DNA from: an uncultured Alistipes sp. | Lineage (GTDB): Bacteria; Bacteroidota; Bacteroidia; Bacteroidales; Rikenellaceae | Direction: 5' to 3' | Length of the DNA: 41,862 nucleotides | Assembly (NCBI GenBank): GCA_944320665.1 | Contig: CALUII010000014.1 | Coordinates: forward strand, 1-41,862 | In this document: positions 1-7,249 of the stretch, in pieces | How the letters are laid out: every line of letters starts with the position of its first letter | Position numbering within the stretch: position 1 is the first letter of the stretch | Made by a program: the position numbers and the translations under genes | Notes under the pieces: generated by a model | The model's input: only the letters and a program-made list of their open reading frames with translations | What the model was told of the DNA's origin: nothing | Database searches by the model: none

Positions 1-530
1 GGAATGCCATCTGGTCCGTAGTCTTCTCGCTGATCGCCATCGGCCTCTATATTGCCTTCCGCTTCAAGCGCTGGCAGTGGGCTACGGGTGCGACAATCGC
101 TCTGGCCTTCAATGCACTCTTCGTGATCGGTGTCTTCTCGTTGTTCTACGGTCTGCTGCCGTTCAACCTCGAGGTGAACCAGGCATTTATCGCAGCCATT
201 CTGACGATCATCGGTTACTCGATTAACGATACGGTGGTGGTATTCGACCGTATCCGCGAGTATCTGGGACTCTATCCGAAACGCAGCCTGCGTGAGAACG
301 TGAACAACGCCATCAACTCGACGCTGTCGCGTACGATCAATACGTCGGGTACGACGTTGGTGACGTTGATCGCCATGTTCTGCTTCGGCGGAGAGACCAT
401 CCGCGGCTTTATCTTCGCCCTGTTGATCGGTGTGGCTGTGGGTACGCTTTCGACGATCTTTGTGGCAACGCCGATTGCGTATGACCTGATCGCCCGTCGT
501 CACGGGAAGAAACAGCCGGAGACGAAGTAA
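1..530 (+). CDS. secDF: Protein translocase SecDF, C-terminal (SecF) part, 5'-truncated by window edge
   Basis: This is the C-terminal end of the SecD/SecF export motor, an inner-membrane protein that uses the proton gradient to help pull proteins through SecYEG. The reading frame is open from the left edge (first full codon at 3) to the TAA at 528-530. It shows several hydrophobic helices and the SecF signature GYSINDTVVVFDRIRE, followed by a helix containing NTSGTTLVTLIA and a short basic tail, which is the normal SecF ending. In Bacteroidota SecD and SecF are usually one fused protein; only the end is visible here, so fusion is inferred. A strong hairpin terminator follows about 70 bases downstream. 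Confidence 0.93.
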   Translation, partial: NAIWSVVFSLIAIGLYIAFRFKRWQWATGATIALAFNALFVIGVFSLFYGLLPFNLEVNQAFIAAILTIIGYSINDTVVVFDRIREYLGLYPKRSLRENVNNAINSTLSRTINTSGTTLVTLIAMFCFGGETIRGFIFALLIGVAVGTLSTIFVATPIAYDLIARRHGKKQPETK

Positions 531-601
531 TCGGAGCGTTTCGCTGAAGCGAAGGCCGAAAGATGAGTTCCTCGCCAGGAGTGCAATGTCGGGGAGCTGT
601 G

Positions 602-645
602 AAAAAGGACTGCAGAGGTTTTGCTGCAGTCCTTTTTATTTTTAT
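602..645 (+). terminator. Intrinsic terminator after secDF
   Basis: A perfect 14-bp inverted repeat pairs 602-615 with 624-637 around an 8-base loop, and the 3' arm runs into a T-rich tail (633-643). This is a textbook intrinsic terminator. The loop TTTTG (619-623) may also serve as the -33 box of the next promoter. Confidence 0.88.
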
Positions 646-650
646 CTTTG
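619..650 (+). promoter_or_regulatory. Bacteroidota-type promoter for the ybbR-like/coaE/folP operon
   Basis: TTTTG at 619-623 and TATCTTTG at 643-650 are separated by 19 bases, matching the Bacteroidota sigma-ABfr consensus TTTG / N19-21 / TAnnTTTG. The -33 box lies inside the loop of the preceding terminator, so the two elements overlap. Expected transcription start is about 7 bases beyond 650, giving a leader of roughly 65 bases before the ATG at 724. Confidence 0.65.
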
Positions 651-723
651 CGTAGATATATAATGAAGAGGTGAGGAGTGCCTCCCCGTTTGGAGGTGCA
701 TACATGAATAGAGAGCGAAAACT

Positions 724-1149
724 ATGATCAAATCGTTTTTTCACTGGTTGAAACAGTATGTCTCGCCGGTTTTTCTGATGTTGTTGATGGCCTCGTTCAT
801 CTTGTGGTATATTGCCAAACTCAACTATACCTATACGGCCGAACAGGAGATTCGCGTGAATGTCGACGGCGAGGAGTTTCGCATATCGTGTGTGGTCGAG
901 GGGTTGGGTACCAACTTGTTTGGATATAAGGCCTATACGAAGAAGACACTGCGGATTCCGCTGTCGGAACTGCAGTATACCACGACGCGTGATGCGTCCG
1001 GCGAGGAGCGTCTGATTCTCGATGCCGGATCGTTACAGCATGCCATATCGGTTCGCTTCAGCGACATCAAGGTGATCTCGATCGGGACAATCCCCGAAAT
1101 CGACATGCCCGAACAGGAGCCGCAGAACGTCAAAACGCGCAAGTCATGA
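724..1149 (+). CDS. Minimal YbbR/CdaR-like single-pass membrane protein
   Basis: A 141-residue protein with a short basic N-terminus, one hydrophobic helix at about residues 13-31, and an extracytoplasmic beta-rich region. The opening of that region (EIRVNVDGEEF...CVVEGLGTNLF) resembles one YbbR repeat. In many Bacteroidota a longer YbbR-domain protein sits directly before coaE, so position supports the assignment, although this protein is less than half the usual length. YbbR/CdaR proteins elsewhere bind the diadenylate cyclase CdaA at the membrane; no cdaA is present in this window. The stop overlaps the coaE start in an ATGA arrangement, suggesting translational coupling. The family call is inference from weak similarity plus synteny; 'hypothetical membrane protein' is the safe alternative. 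Confidence 0.6.
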   Translation: MIKSFFHWLKQYVSPVFLMLLMASFILWYIAKLNYTYTAEQEIRVNVDGEEFRISCVVEGLGTNLFGYKAYTKKTLRIPLSELQYTTTRDASGEERLILDAGSLQHAISVRFSDIKVISIGTIPEIDMPEQEPQNVKTRKS

Positions 1150-1739
1150 TGAAGGTGGGAATCACCGGAGGAATCGGCAGCGGTAAGAGCACGGTGTGTC
1201 GCCTCTTTGCCGAGCGCGGCATTGCCGTCTATGATTCGGATCACGAGGCCAAGCGATTGATGGCCGGTCCGTTGCGCAGGGCAATTGAGGACCGTTTCGG
1301 AACGTCGATTTATCGCGACGAAGTGCTCGATCGTCGGGCTTTGGCCCGGGTGGTTTTCAACGATCCGCAGGCACTGGCTGATCTGAATGCTTTGGTCCAT
1401 CCGGCCGTCCGGACCGATTTCGAGGCCTGGGCGGCGCGTCAGGAGGGGCCCTACGTGATCCTGGAGAGTGCTATTCTCTATGAGTCGGGTTTTGACGATG
1501 CGGTGGATCGTGTGCTGGCTGTGCTGGCTCCGATGGCCGTGCGGATCGAACGTACGTGCCGTCGCGATGATGCAAGTGTCGAGGAGGTGCGACGCCGTAT
1601 TGCTGCGCAGATGAGCGACGATGAACTGGCGGCACGTGCCGATGATACGATGGTCAATATCAAGATGGAGGATCTGGAGGCGGAAGTTTCGCTTCTCGAT
1701 CGGAAATACCGAGCCGATGCAATACGAAATAAAGCATGA
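1146..1739 (+). CDS. coaE: Dephospho-CoA kinase
   Basis: CoaE phosphorylates the 3'-hydroxyl of dephospho-CoA with ATP, the last step of coenzyme A synthesis, in the cytoplasm. The N-terminus carries the P-loop GGIGSGKST (residues 8-16), followed by the substrate-site segment YDSDHEAKRL (29-38; other family members have VIDAD here) and NALVHPAVR near residue 90. At 197 residues it has normal family length. Two adjacent ATG codons (1146 and 1149) could both start it; 1146 overlaps the upstream stop as ATGA. Its 3' end overlaps the folP start by 23 bases, so coaE and folP are very probably co-translated. Confidence 0.95.
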   Translation: MMKVGITGGIGSGKSTVCRLFAERGIAVYDSDHEAKRLMAGPLRRAIEDRFGTSIYRDEVLDRRALARVVFNDPQALADLNALVHPAVRTDFEAWAARQEGPYVILESAILYESGFDDAVDRVLAVLAPMAVRIERTCRRDDASVEEVRRRIAAQMSDDELAARADDTMVNIKMEDLEAEVSLLDRKYRADAIRNKA

Positions 1740-2553
1740 TTTTCGTCGTCCACAGGTGATGACGATTCTGAATGTGACGCCCGATTCGTTCTATGCGGGC
1801 AGTCGAACCCCTCAGCTGGAGGCCATTGAGGCCCGTATTCGTGAGGCGGTAGCTGCTGGATGTTCCCTGATAGACGTGGGCGGGTATTCGTCACGTCCCG
1901 GAGCCGACGAGGTGTCACCCGAGGAGGAGTGGCGTCGGGTCGAGGCGGGAGTTGCCGCCGTGCGTCGTGTGACTCCCGACATGCTCGTTTCGGTCGATAC
2001 GTTCCGGGCATCGGTTGCTGCGCAGGTGATCGAACGTTTCGGAGCGGTGGTGATCAACGACATCTCGGCCGGGGAGCTGGATGAAACGATGTTCCGGACC
2101 GTGGCGCGATACGGTGTGCCCTACATTGCCATGCACATGAAGGGAACTCCGCAAACCATGCAGCGATTGACCGATTACGGGAGCGATATCACGTCGGCTG
2201 TATGTGCCTACTTCGAATCGCGTATTGCGGCCATGAAACAGGCCGGGATTCGCGACGAACAAATCTTGCTGGATCCCGGATTCGGCTTTGCCAAAACCCT
2301 GGAACAGAATTATGCCCTGCTTGGTGGATTGCATCGGCTTGTCTCGATGGGGTACCCGGTGTTGGCTGGAGTGTCACGCAAGTCGATGATCTATAAGGCG
2401 CTCGGGGTGACGCCCGAAGAGGCGCTGGCCGGTACGATTGCCCTTGGATGGGAATGCTTGCGCCAGGGAGCGACTCTTCTGCGTGTGCACGATACGCGCC
2501 AGGCGGTGGATACGGTACGTATTTTCGAACTTTACGAACAGAACAGATCATGA
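1717..2553 (+). CDS. folP: Dihydropteroate synthase
   Basis: FolP condenses p-aminobenzoate with dihydropterin pyrophosphate in folate synthesis and is the sulfonamide target. The 278-residue protein starts MQYEIKHDFRRPQ. Family motifs appear in order: ILNVTPDSF (residues 18-25), DVGGYSSRPGA (53-63, the form with Tyr-Ser-Ser instead of Glu-Ser-Thr), INDISAG, LDPGFGFAKT and GVSRKSMI. An upstream in-frame start at 1621 would add 32 residues of shadow-coding inside coaE, so ATG 1717, just before the first family-like residues, is preferred. It overlaps coaE by 23 bases and the next gene by 4 (ATGA). Confidence 0.95.
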   Translation: MQYEIKHDFRRPQVMTILNVTPDSFYAGSRTPQLEAIEARIREAVAAGCSLIDVGGYSSRPGADEVSPEEEWRRVEAGVAAVRRVTPDMLVSVDTFRASVAAQVIERFGAVVINDISAGELDETMFRTVARYGVPYIAMHMKGTPQTMQRLTDYGSDITSAVCAYFESRIAAMKQAGIRDEQILLDPGFGFAKTLEQNYALLGGLHRLVSMGYPVLAGVSRKSMIYKALGVTPEEALAGTIALGWECLRQGATLLRVHDTRQAVDTVRIFELYEQNRS

Positions 2554-3272
2554 CCGAGGAAAAACGGGGTATGCGTCGCAATCGCCGCTGGTCGTGGCGC
2601 GAATACGGCATTCAGCTGTCGGTGGTGATTCTCGGTGTGATGGTCACCTTCGTGGGGTCGGGGCTGATCGAACGCTGGCGCCAGTCCCGTCAGGTACGGG
2701 CCACGATGCAGTTGATTGCCGATGAACTGGCTTACGATCAGACGCAGGTGGAGTCGGTGTGCGAGCGTCTGCGCTTTGATCTGGAAGGGATGCGTCTCTT
2801 CGAACGCTATGGCAAGGCCGTGGAGCGTATGCCGGAGGATTCGCTGGTGCATTATCTGCCGCTGCTGGGGGCCATGCGGGCTCCGGCCTTCCGGACCGAT
2901 GCGCTTGAGGTGCTCAAGACCTCGGGTGTCATCCAGTCCGTAAACGACAAGGGATTTCTCATGGAGTTGTTGGGATGCTACGGCGAATTGGAGAGTTTCG
3001 AGGAGCGGGTTGACCTTTACAACCGGCGCAAACTCGAAGCGATGAACCACTTTTTGGCCAGCGAGGCATCGGCAGGTTTCAGCCGCCTTGCGCCGCGCGA
3101 GGCCTGGCGGCGGATGCTGGAGGATCCGTTGTGCTACAGTTTTGTCGACGGGTCGTCGAACTTCTTTGGTGATGACGGCGAGGCCTATTTCGATCGGACT
3201 GCAGCCCGTGTTGCATCGACCGTGCAGTCAATATGTCAGCGGTACGGATTCGAACCCACGGCAGGAATATGA
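2550..3272 (+). CDS. Small membrane protein resembling DUF6090
   Basis: A 240-residue protein of unknown function with a very basic N-terminus ([13 protein letters not shown]), one hydrophobic helix at about residues 20-38 ending [10 protein letters not shown], then a long charged helical region. The layout, one N-terminal helix followed by [14 protein letters not shown] helical text, resembles DUF6090-type Bacteroidota proteins; this is a resemblance, not proof. The start is set by the ATGA overlap with folP (2550), and the stop overlaps the next start in the same way (3269), so it is embedded in a tight operon between folP and the ABC ATPase. No catalytic motif is visible. Confidence 0.7.
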   Translation: MTEEKRGMRRNRRWSWREYGIQLSVVILGVMVTFVGSGLIERWRQSRQVRATMQLIADELAYDQTQVESVCERLRFDLEGMRLFERYGKAVERMPEDSLVHYLPLLGAMRAPAFRTDALEVLKTSGVIQSVNDKGFLMELLGCYGELESFEERVDLYNRRKLEAMNHFLASEASAGFSRLAPREAWRRMLEDPLCYSFVDGSSNFFGDDGEAYFDRTAARVASTVQSICQRYGFEPTAGI

Positions 3273-3925
3273 TTATGATACGGTGTACGGATATACACAA
3301 GCGTTTCGGCAACCTCGAGGTGCTGAAGGGTATTTCGCTTGAAGTAGCGGCCGGCGAAGTGGTCTCGATAGTCGGGGCCAGCGGTGCCGGCAAGACCACA
3401 TTGTTGCAGATTCTCGGGACGCTGCTTACTCCGGATCAGGGACGCGTGGAGATCGATGGACGAGATGTCTGCGGATTATCGGACCGGGCATTGTCGCGCT
3501 TCAGAAACGAACACATCGGTTTTGTTTTTCAGCTTCACCACCTGCTGCCCGAGTTTACGTCGCTTGAGAACGTGATGATCCCGGCGCTGATCGGCCGGCG
3601 TGACAAGGGGGCCAGCGAACGACGTGCCGTCGAGTTGTTGCGTACGGTGGGGCTTGCGGAGCGTAGCGGCCATAAACCCGCTCAACTCTCCGGGGGCGAG
3701 CAGCAACGTGTGGCCATAGCGCGCGCACTGATGAACGAGCCGGCGGTGCTGTTGGCCGACGAACCTTCGGGCAACCTCGATTCGCAGAACCGCGAGGAGA
3801 TTCATCGTCTTTTCTTTGAGCTGCGCGAGCGGTTGGGACAGACGATCGTGATCGTTACACACGACGAACATCTGGCGGACGAGGCCGACCGTCGGATTGT
3901 GCTTTCGGACGGCCGGATTATCTGA
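3269..3925 (+). CDS. lolD: LolD-type ABC transporter ATP-binding protein
   Basis: An ATP-binding subunit of the type that releases outer-membrane lipoproteins from the inner membrane with LolC/E. The 218-residue protein shows Walker [10 protein letters not shown] (36-44), Q-loop Q88, the LolD-like segment [13 protein letters not shown] (90-102), signature LSGGEQQ (140-146), Walker B LLADEP (161-166) and H-loop His198. The start ATG 3269 overlaps the upstream TGA; ATG 3275 is the alternative. No permease gene lies next to it, so the membrane partner must be encoded elsewhere, and the substrate (lipoprotein or another MacB/FtsE-like substrate) is inferred from the LPEFT motif only. Confidence 0.87.
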   Translation: MIMIRCTDIHKRFGNLEVLKGISLEVAAGEVVSIVGASGAGKTTLLQILGTLLTPDQGRVEIDGRDVCGLSDRALSRFRNEHIGFVFQLHHLLPEFTSLENVMIPALIGRRDKGASERRAVELLRTVGLAERSGHKPAQLSGGEQQRVAIARALMNEPAVLLADEPSGNLDSQNREEIHRLFFELRERLGQTIVIVTHDEHLADEADRRIVLSDGRII

Positions 3926-3928
3926 GGA

Positions 3929-4741
3929 ATGGTGCGCACTGCCTCCCGCAACTCCGATCTGAAGGAGCATGAACTGCACGAATTGCTCGAACGATGGCAC
4001 GACCGATACCATCGTGTCGAATTCATCGAGGCCGACCCGATCGCCGTGCCGCATCGCTATTCCGAGCGTCACGATCGTGAAATCGCCGGCTTCCTCGCGG
4101 CGACGATTGCCTGGGGCAACCGTACGACCATCGTGCGCAACGGGCTGCGAATGATGCAATACATGGACGATGCTCCGGCCGATTTCGTGCGTCATGCTTC
4201 GGAACATGAGTTGGCGTTGTTGCGCTCGTTCGTACATCGGACGTTCAACGGCGAGGATCTGCGGGATTTTGTTCTGTCGCTGCGCCGTATGGAAGAGGTG
4301 CATGGTGGCATTGGCGCCTTCTTCGAGCGGGAGTACGAGGCCTGCGGGTCATTGCCTGCGGCCATGGCCGCTTTCCGACGCGAGTTTTTTGCCGGCACAC
4401 ATGGGCCGCACTGTGAAAAACACCTGTCGTCGATCGAACGAGGTGCCGCCTGCAAGCGACTCTGCATGTATCTGCGGTGGATGGTGCGACACGATGACCG
4501 CGGAGTCGATTTCGGAGAGTGGCGCCGGATCCCGATGTCGGCCCTGTATCTGCCGCTCGATGTGCATGTTGGCGTCACGGCGCGTATGTTGGGATTGCTT
4601 GCGCGGCGTCAGAACGATTGGCGCGCTGTTGAGGAGTTGACCGCCGCTTTGCGGCGGTTTGACCCGTCGGATCCGGCACGTTATGATTACGCCCTCTTCG
4701 GAGCCGGCATGGAGGGCTACGGTCACGACGGGAGGTGTTGA
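3929..4741 (+). CDS. TIGR02757 family protein, function unknown
   Basis: A 270-residue cytoplasmic protein starting three bases after the LolD stop. It matches the conserved Bacteroidota family TIGR02757, recognisable from DPIAVPHRYSERHDREIAGF near residues 36-55, followed by AATIAWGNRTTI. The C-terminal half contains LYLPLDVHVG and a tail ending RYDYALFGAGMEG, the typical closing motif. There is no signal peptide or membrane helix. No biochemical role is known to me; the aspartate- and histidine-rich motifs suggest an enzyme or nucleic-acid-binding helical fold, but that is only a guess. Confidence 0.88.
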   Translation: MVRTASRNSDLKEHELHELLERWHDRYHRVEFIEADPIAVPHRYSERHDREIAGFLAATIAWGNRTTIVRNGLRMMQYMDDAPADFVRHASEHELALLRSFVHRTFNGEDLRDFVLSLRRMEEVHGGIGAFFEREYEACGSLPAAMAAFRREFFAGTHGPHCEKHLSSIERGAACKRLCMYLRWMVRHDDRGVDFGEWRRIPMSALYLPLDVHVGVTARMLGLLARRQNDWRAVEELTAALRRFDPSDPARYDYALFGAGMEGYGHDGRC

Positions 4742-4793
4742 ACCGCAGCGTTGCCCCTCCCCGTGTGACGTTGCAAGTCCGTAGAGAAGAAGT

Positions 4794-5513
4794 ATGTTTC
4801 GATTCAAACAATTTACAATCCATCAGGACCATACGCCCATGAAGGTCGGGACCGACGGCGTGTTGCTCGGGGCTTGGGTGCGGATCGCTCCGACCGTGCA
4901 CCGCATCCTCGACATCGGTACGGGAACAGGGCTGATTGCGTTGATGCTGGCACAGCGGACGCAGGAACGACACGATCCGGTGTGGATCGATGCCCTTGAT
5001 GTGGGTGACGTCGCCGAGGCATGTGCCAATGCTGCAGCCACCCCCTGGAGGCAGCGTGTGCGGATGATGCAGTGCCCCGTGCAGCAATTTGATTCGGCTG
5101 AGCGTTACGACCTGATTGTATCGAATCCGCCCTTCTTTGTCGATTCCCTCACGTCGCCCGATGCCGGCCGCACACGTGTGCGACATACGGGCGAACTGCC
5201 CTTCGGCGAATTGTACGACGCCGTGGTGCGGCTTCTGGCTCCATGCGGACGTTTTGCCTTGATCCTGCCGCCGGCCGAGGCATCGCTCTTTCTGGCGGAA
5301 TGCCGGGCGTTGCATGTTGTGCGCCGTACGGAGGTGCGCTCGACACCGCGCCGCGGCGTGCGGCGTGTGTTGTTGGAACTGGCCCACGGTACCGCACCGA
5401 CTGTAGACGAGGTGCCGGTCGAGACGCAGGAGTTGACGATCGGAACCGGTGCACACGAGGAGTATACGACGCAATACAAGGCGTTGACCCGAGATTTTTA
5501 TCTGAAATTTTGA
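4794..5513 (+). CDS. trmN6: tRNA1(Val) (adenine(37)-N6)-methyltransferase
   Basis: A SAM-dependent N6-adenine methyltransferase expected to modify A37 of tRNA1(Val) (YfiC/TrmN6 family). The 239-residue protein begins FRFKQFTIHQDHTPMKVGTD, a family-typical entry in which MKVGTDGVLLGAW is diagnostic. SAM motif I is DIGTGTG (40-46) and the catalytic motif is NPPF (111-114), the form used by N6-adenine and N5-glutamine methyltransferases. It sits 52 bases after the TIGR02757 gene. Its TGA overlaps the -33 box of the next promoter. Confidence 0.9.
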   Translation: MFRFKQFTIHQDHTPMKVGTDGVLLGAWVRIAPTVHRILDIGTGTGLIALMLAQRTQERHDPVWIDALDVGDVAEACANAAATPWRQRVRMMQCPVQQFDSAERYDLIVSNPPFFVDSLTSPDAGRTRVRHTGELPFGELYDAVVRLLAPCGRFALILPPAEASLFLAECRALHVVRRTEVRSTPRRGVRRVLLELAHGTAPTVDEVPVETQELTIGTGAHEEYTTQYKALTRDFYLKF

Positions 5514-5540
5514 CTCCGATCCGAAAAAAGGTTATTTTTG
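5508..5540 (+). promoter_or_regulatory. Bacteroidota-type promoter for the DUF4831 gene
   Basis: TTTTG at 5508-5512 and TATTTTTG at 5533-5540 are separated by 20 bases, an excellent match to TTTG/N19-21/TAnnTTTG. The -33 box overlaps the stop codon of trmN6 (5511-5513). The start codon follows 28 bases after the -7 box. Confidence 0.7.
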
Positions 5541-5568
5541 TCCGAATGAATCTGTAAAACCGATTCTT

Positions 5569-6468
5569 ATGAAACGTCTATTCCTCATGGGAGCTTTGCT
5601 CTTCGCGTCGCTCGGCGGCGCAATGGCCCAGACCAATGGTTACATGGCCCGTACGGGGGTCTATGCGGAGAATGGCCGTACGGTTGTGGCCGATCCGCGC
5701 ACGACGCTCGCGGTTGATCTCACGGTACGCAAGGAGGTGATTCTGTGTGGTCCCTATGCGCGGTATGCACAGAAGTACCTCGGTGTGATGGCTCCGCTGA
5801 GCAACAAGACCCTTTATGCGATCGAACACGCTTCGATGGCGTTGTGTGACGATCCGATGTCGGACGTCCGTGCCGGGAAGGTGCCCGAACCGACGACCGG
5901 TACGATGTCGCACAGCCGGTCGGAACGAGAGTTTGCCCGTCTGCAGCCCGACAAAACGTCGTTGACCGTCTATCCGCTTGAGGATGCCGCCCGTGAGGCC
6001 GCATCGACAATCTACTCGCTGCGTCGGCATCGGCTGGAACTCATCACGGGCGAGGCCGGTGAGAATGTCTTCGGGGCCGGTCTGCAGGCTGCACTCGACG
6101 AGATCGAACGCCTCGAGCAGAGCTATCTGGAACTCTTTCTCGGCAAACGGGTTGTAACAACCCGGACGGAGCGTTTCTTCATCCGTCCGAAAGAGGCTTC
6201 GCGTCAATACATCGTATGTCGGTTCAGTGCGGACGGCGGAATCCTTCCCGAAACGGATCTGTCGGGTGACATGGTGTTGTTGCGGATCGTCCCTTCGGGC
6301 GATACCGAGACGCCCTATGAGACGACGAAGAGTTCGGGGTATGAGACCTTCCGTGTGGCCGATCCGTCGGAATGCACGTTGTCTTATGGCAGCGAGGTGC
6401 TGGATCGACGCGTATTGCCCATCTTCGAGTTCGGCCGCACGGTGAAGATCGAGGTGCCGCGTAAATAA
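5569..6468 (+). CDS. DUF4831 family secreted protein
   Basis: A 299-residue protein with a clear signal peptide (MKRLFLMGALLFASLGGAMA, cleavage before QTN) and a mature part matching DUF4831, a Bacteroidota family of periplasmic or surface proteins of unknown function. Features are an early TTLAVDLTVRKEVILCGPYARYAQKYLG segment at roughly residues 45-72 and a long C-terminal beta-rich region. There is no lipobox cysteine, so a soluble periplasmic or exported protein is likely. It has its own promoter and is followed closely (7 bases) by the AlkD-like gene, so the two may share a transcript. Confidence 0.85.
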   Translation: MKRLFLMGALLFASLGGAMAQTNGYMARTGVYAENGRTVVADPRTTLAVDLTVRKEVILCGPYARYAQKYLGVMAPLSNKTLYAIEHASMALCDDPMSDVRAGKVPEPTTGTMSHSRSEREFARLQPDKTSLTVYPLEDAAREAASTIYSLRRHRLELITGEAGENVFGAGLQAALDEIERLEQSYLELFLGKRVVTTRTERFFIRPKEASRQYIVCRFSADGGILPETDLSGDMVLLRIVPSGDTETPYETTKSSGYETFRVADPSECTLSYGSEVLDRRVLPIFEFGRTVKIEVPRK

Positions 6469-6475
6469 TGGAGAG

Positions 6476-7138
6476 ATGGAGGTGACGATGGACGGTGCAA
6501 TGGATGCGACGTCACGCATGGTGCAATTGCTCGGGGCCTTGCGACGCGAGCGAAACGGAGCTGTCGCCGACTCGATGCGTTATTACGGAACGCCTTACGG
6601 GCTCAATTACGGCGTGAGTCTTCCCACGGTGCGGACATTGGCGCGTGCCCAGACGACGGATCATGCCTTTGCCCGCTATCTCTATGCACAGGATGTTCGC
6701 GAGTTGAAGTTGGCGGCCTGCTGGATTGCCGATCCGACTGCGGTGGATGCGGCCGAGGGGGTATTTTGGGCCGACGGATTGCTTAATTCGGAGTTGGCCG
6801 AGGAGTTGGCCTTTGCTCTGCTGAGCCGGGCGCCCCATTTCGAGGAACTTTTCCGCGGGTGGATTGCCGAAGGTGCCACGTCATTGCAGCGTTATGCAGC
6901 ATTGATGGGCGCGGCACGTCGCCGTGAGGAGGTGGTGATGCGATTCGGGGAGGTGCCCGGGGTGCTTGCACGAAATCCGGAGGATCTGTTGTCGGCCCGT
7001 GGTGTCGTGGCCCTGATCGAGGCCTGGTGCGATGTGACGCCGGAACGTGCTCCGCTGATGCAGTTGCTGGAGGGGTTGGACGATTCGCCGGCTGCGACCT
7101 ATGTGCGTGACGAAGTAGGGTGGCGTACGGAGTATTGA
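6476..7138 (+). CDS. DNA alkylation repair (AlkD-like HEAT-repeat) protein
   Basis: A 220-residue all-helical protein of the AlkD family, whose characterised members are DNA glycosylases that excise cationic alkylated bases such as 3- and 7-methylpurines. The family entry motif RYYGTPYGLNYGVSLPTVRTLA at about residues 36-57 is clear, followed by HEAT-like helical repeats (ELKLAACWIAD, ELAEELAFALLSRAP, LQRYAALMGAARR). Whether the catalytic aspartate and tryptophans of AlkD are kept cannot be settled without alignment, and many relatives are uncharacterised. Starts at 6476, 6488 or 6500 are all possible. The gene ends just before a strong bidirectional hairpin. Confidence 0.8.
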   Translation: MEVTMDGAMDATSRMVQLLGALRRERNGAVADSMRYYGTPYGLNYGVSLPTVRTLARAQTTDHAFARYLYAQDVRELKLAACWIADPTAVDAAEGVFWADGLLNSELAEELAFALLSRAPHFEELFRGWIAEGATSLQRYAALMGAARRREEVVMRFGEVPGVLARNPEDLLSARGVVALIEAWCDVTPERAPLMQLLEGLDDSPAATYVRDEVGWRTEY

Positions 7139-7170
7139 TTGGGGGGCTGAGAGTCCCGCGCGATGTGTAA

Positions 7171-7219
7171 TTTGAAGCCGCGAAGATATACGTTCGAAAC
7201 GTATCTTCGCGGCTTCAAA
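7171..7219. terminator. Bidirectional terminator between the AlkD-like gene and radA
   Basis: An 18-bp perfect inverted repeat pairs 7171-7188 with 7202-7219 around a 13-base loop that can partly zip further. It lies in the 111-base gap between two convergent genes, with AATTT on the left flank and AAAATTT on the right, so it can end transcripts from both sides. Confidence 0.85.
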
Positions 7220-7249
7220 ATTTCAGCGTCTGCAGGTCCGGGAAGAGAA

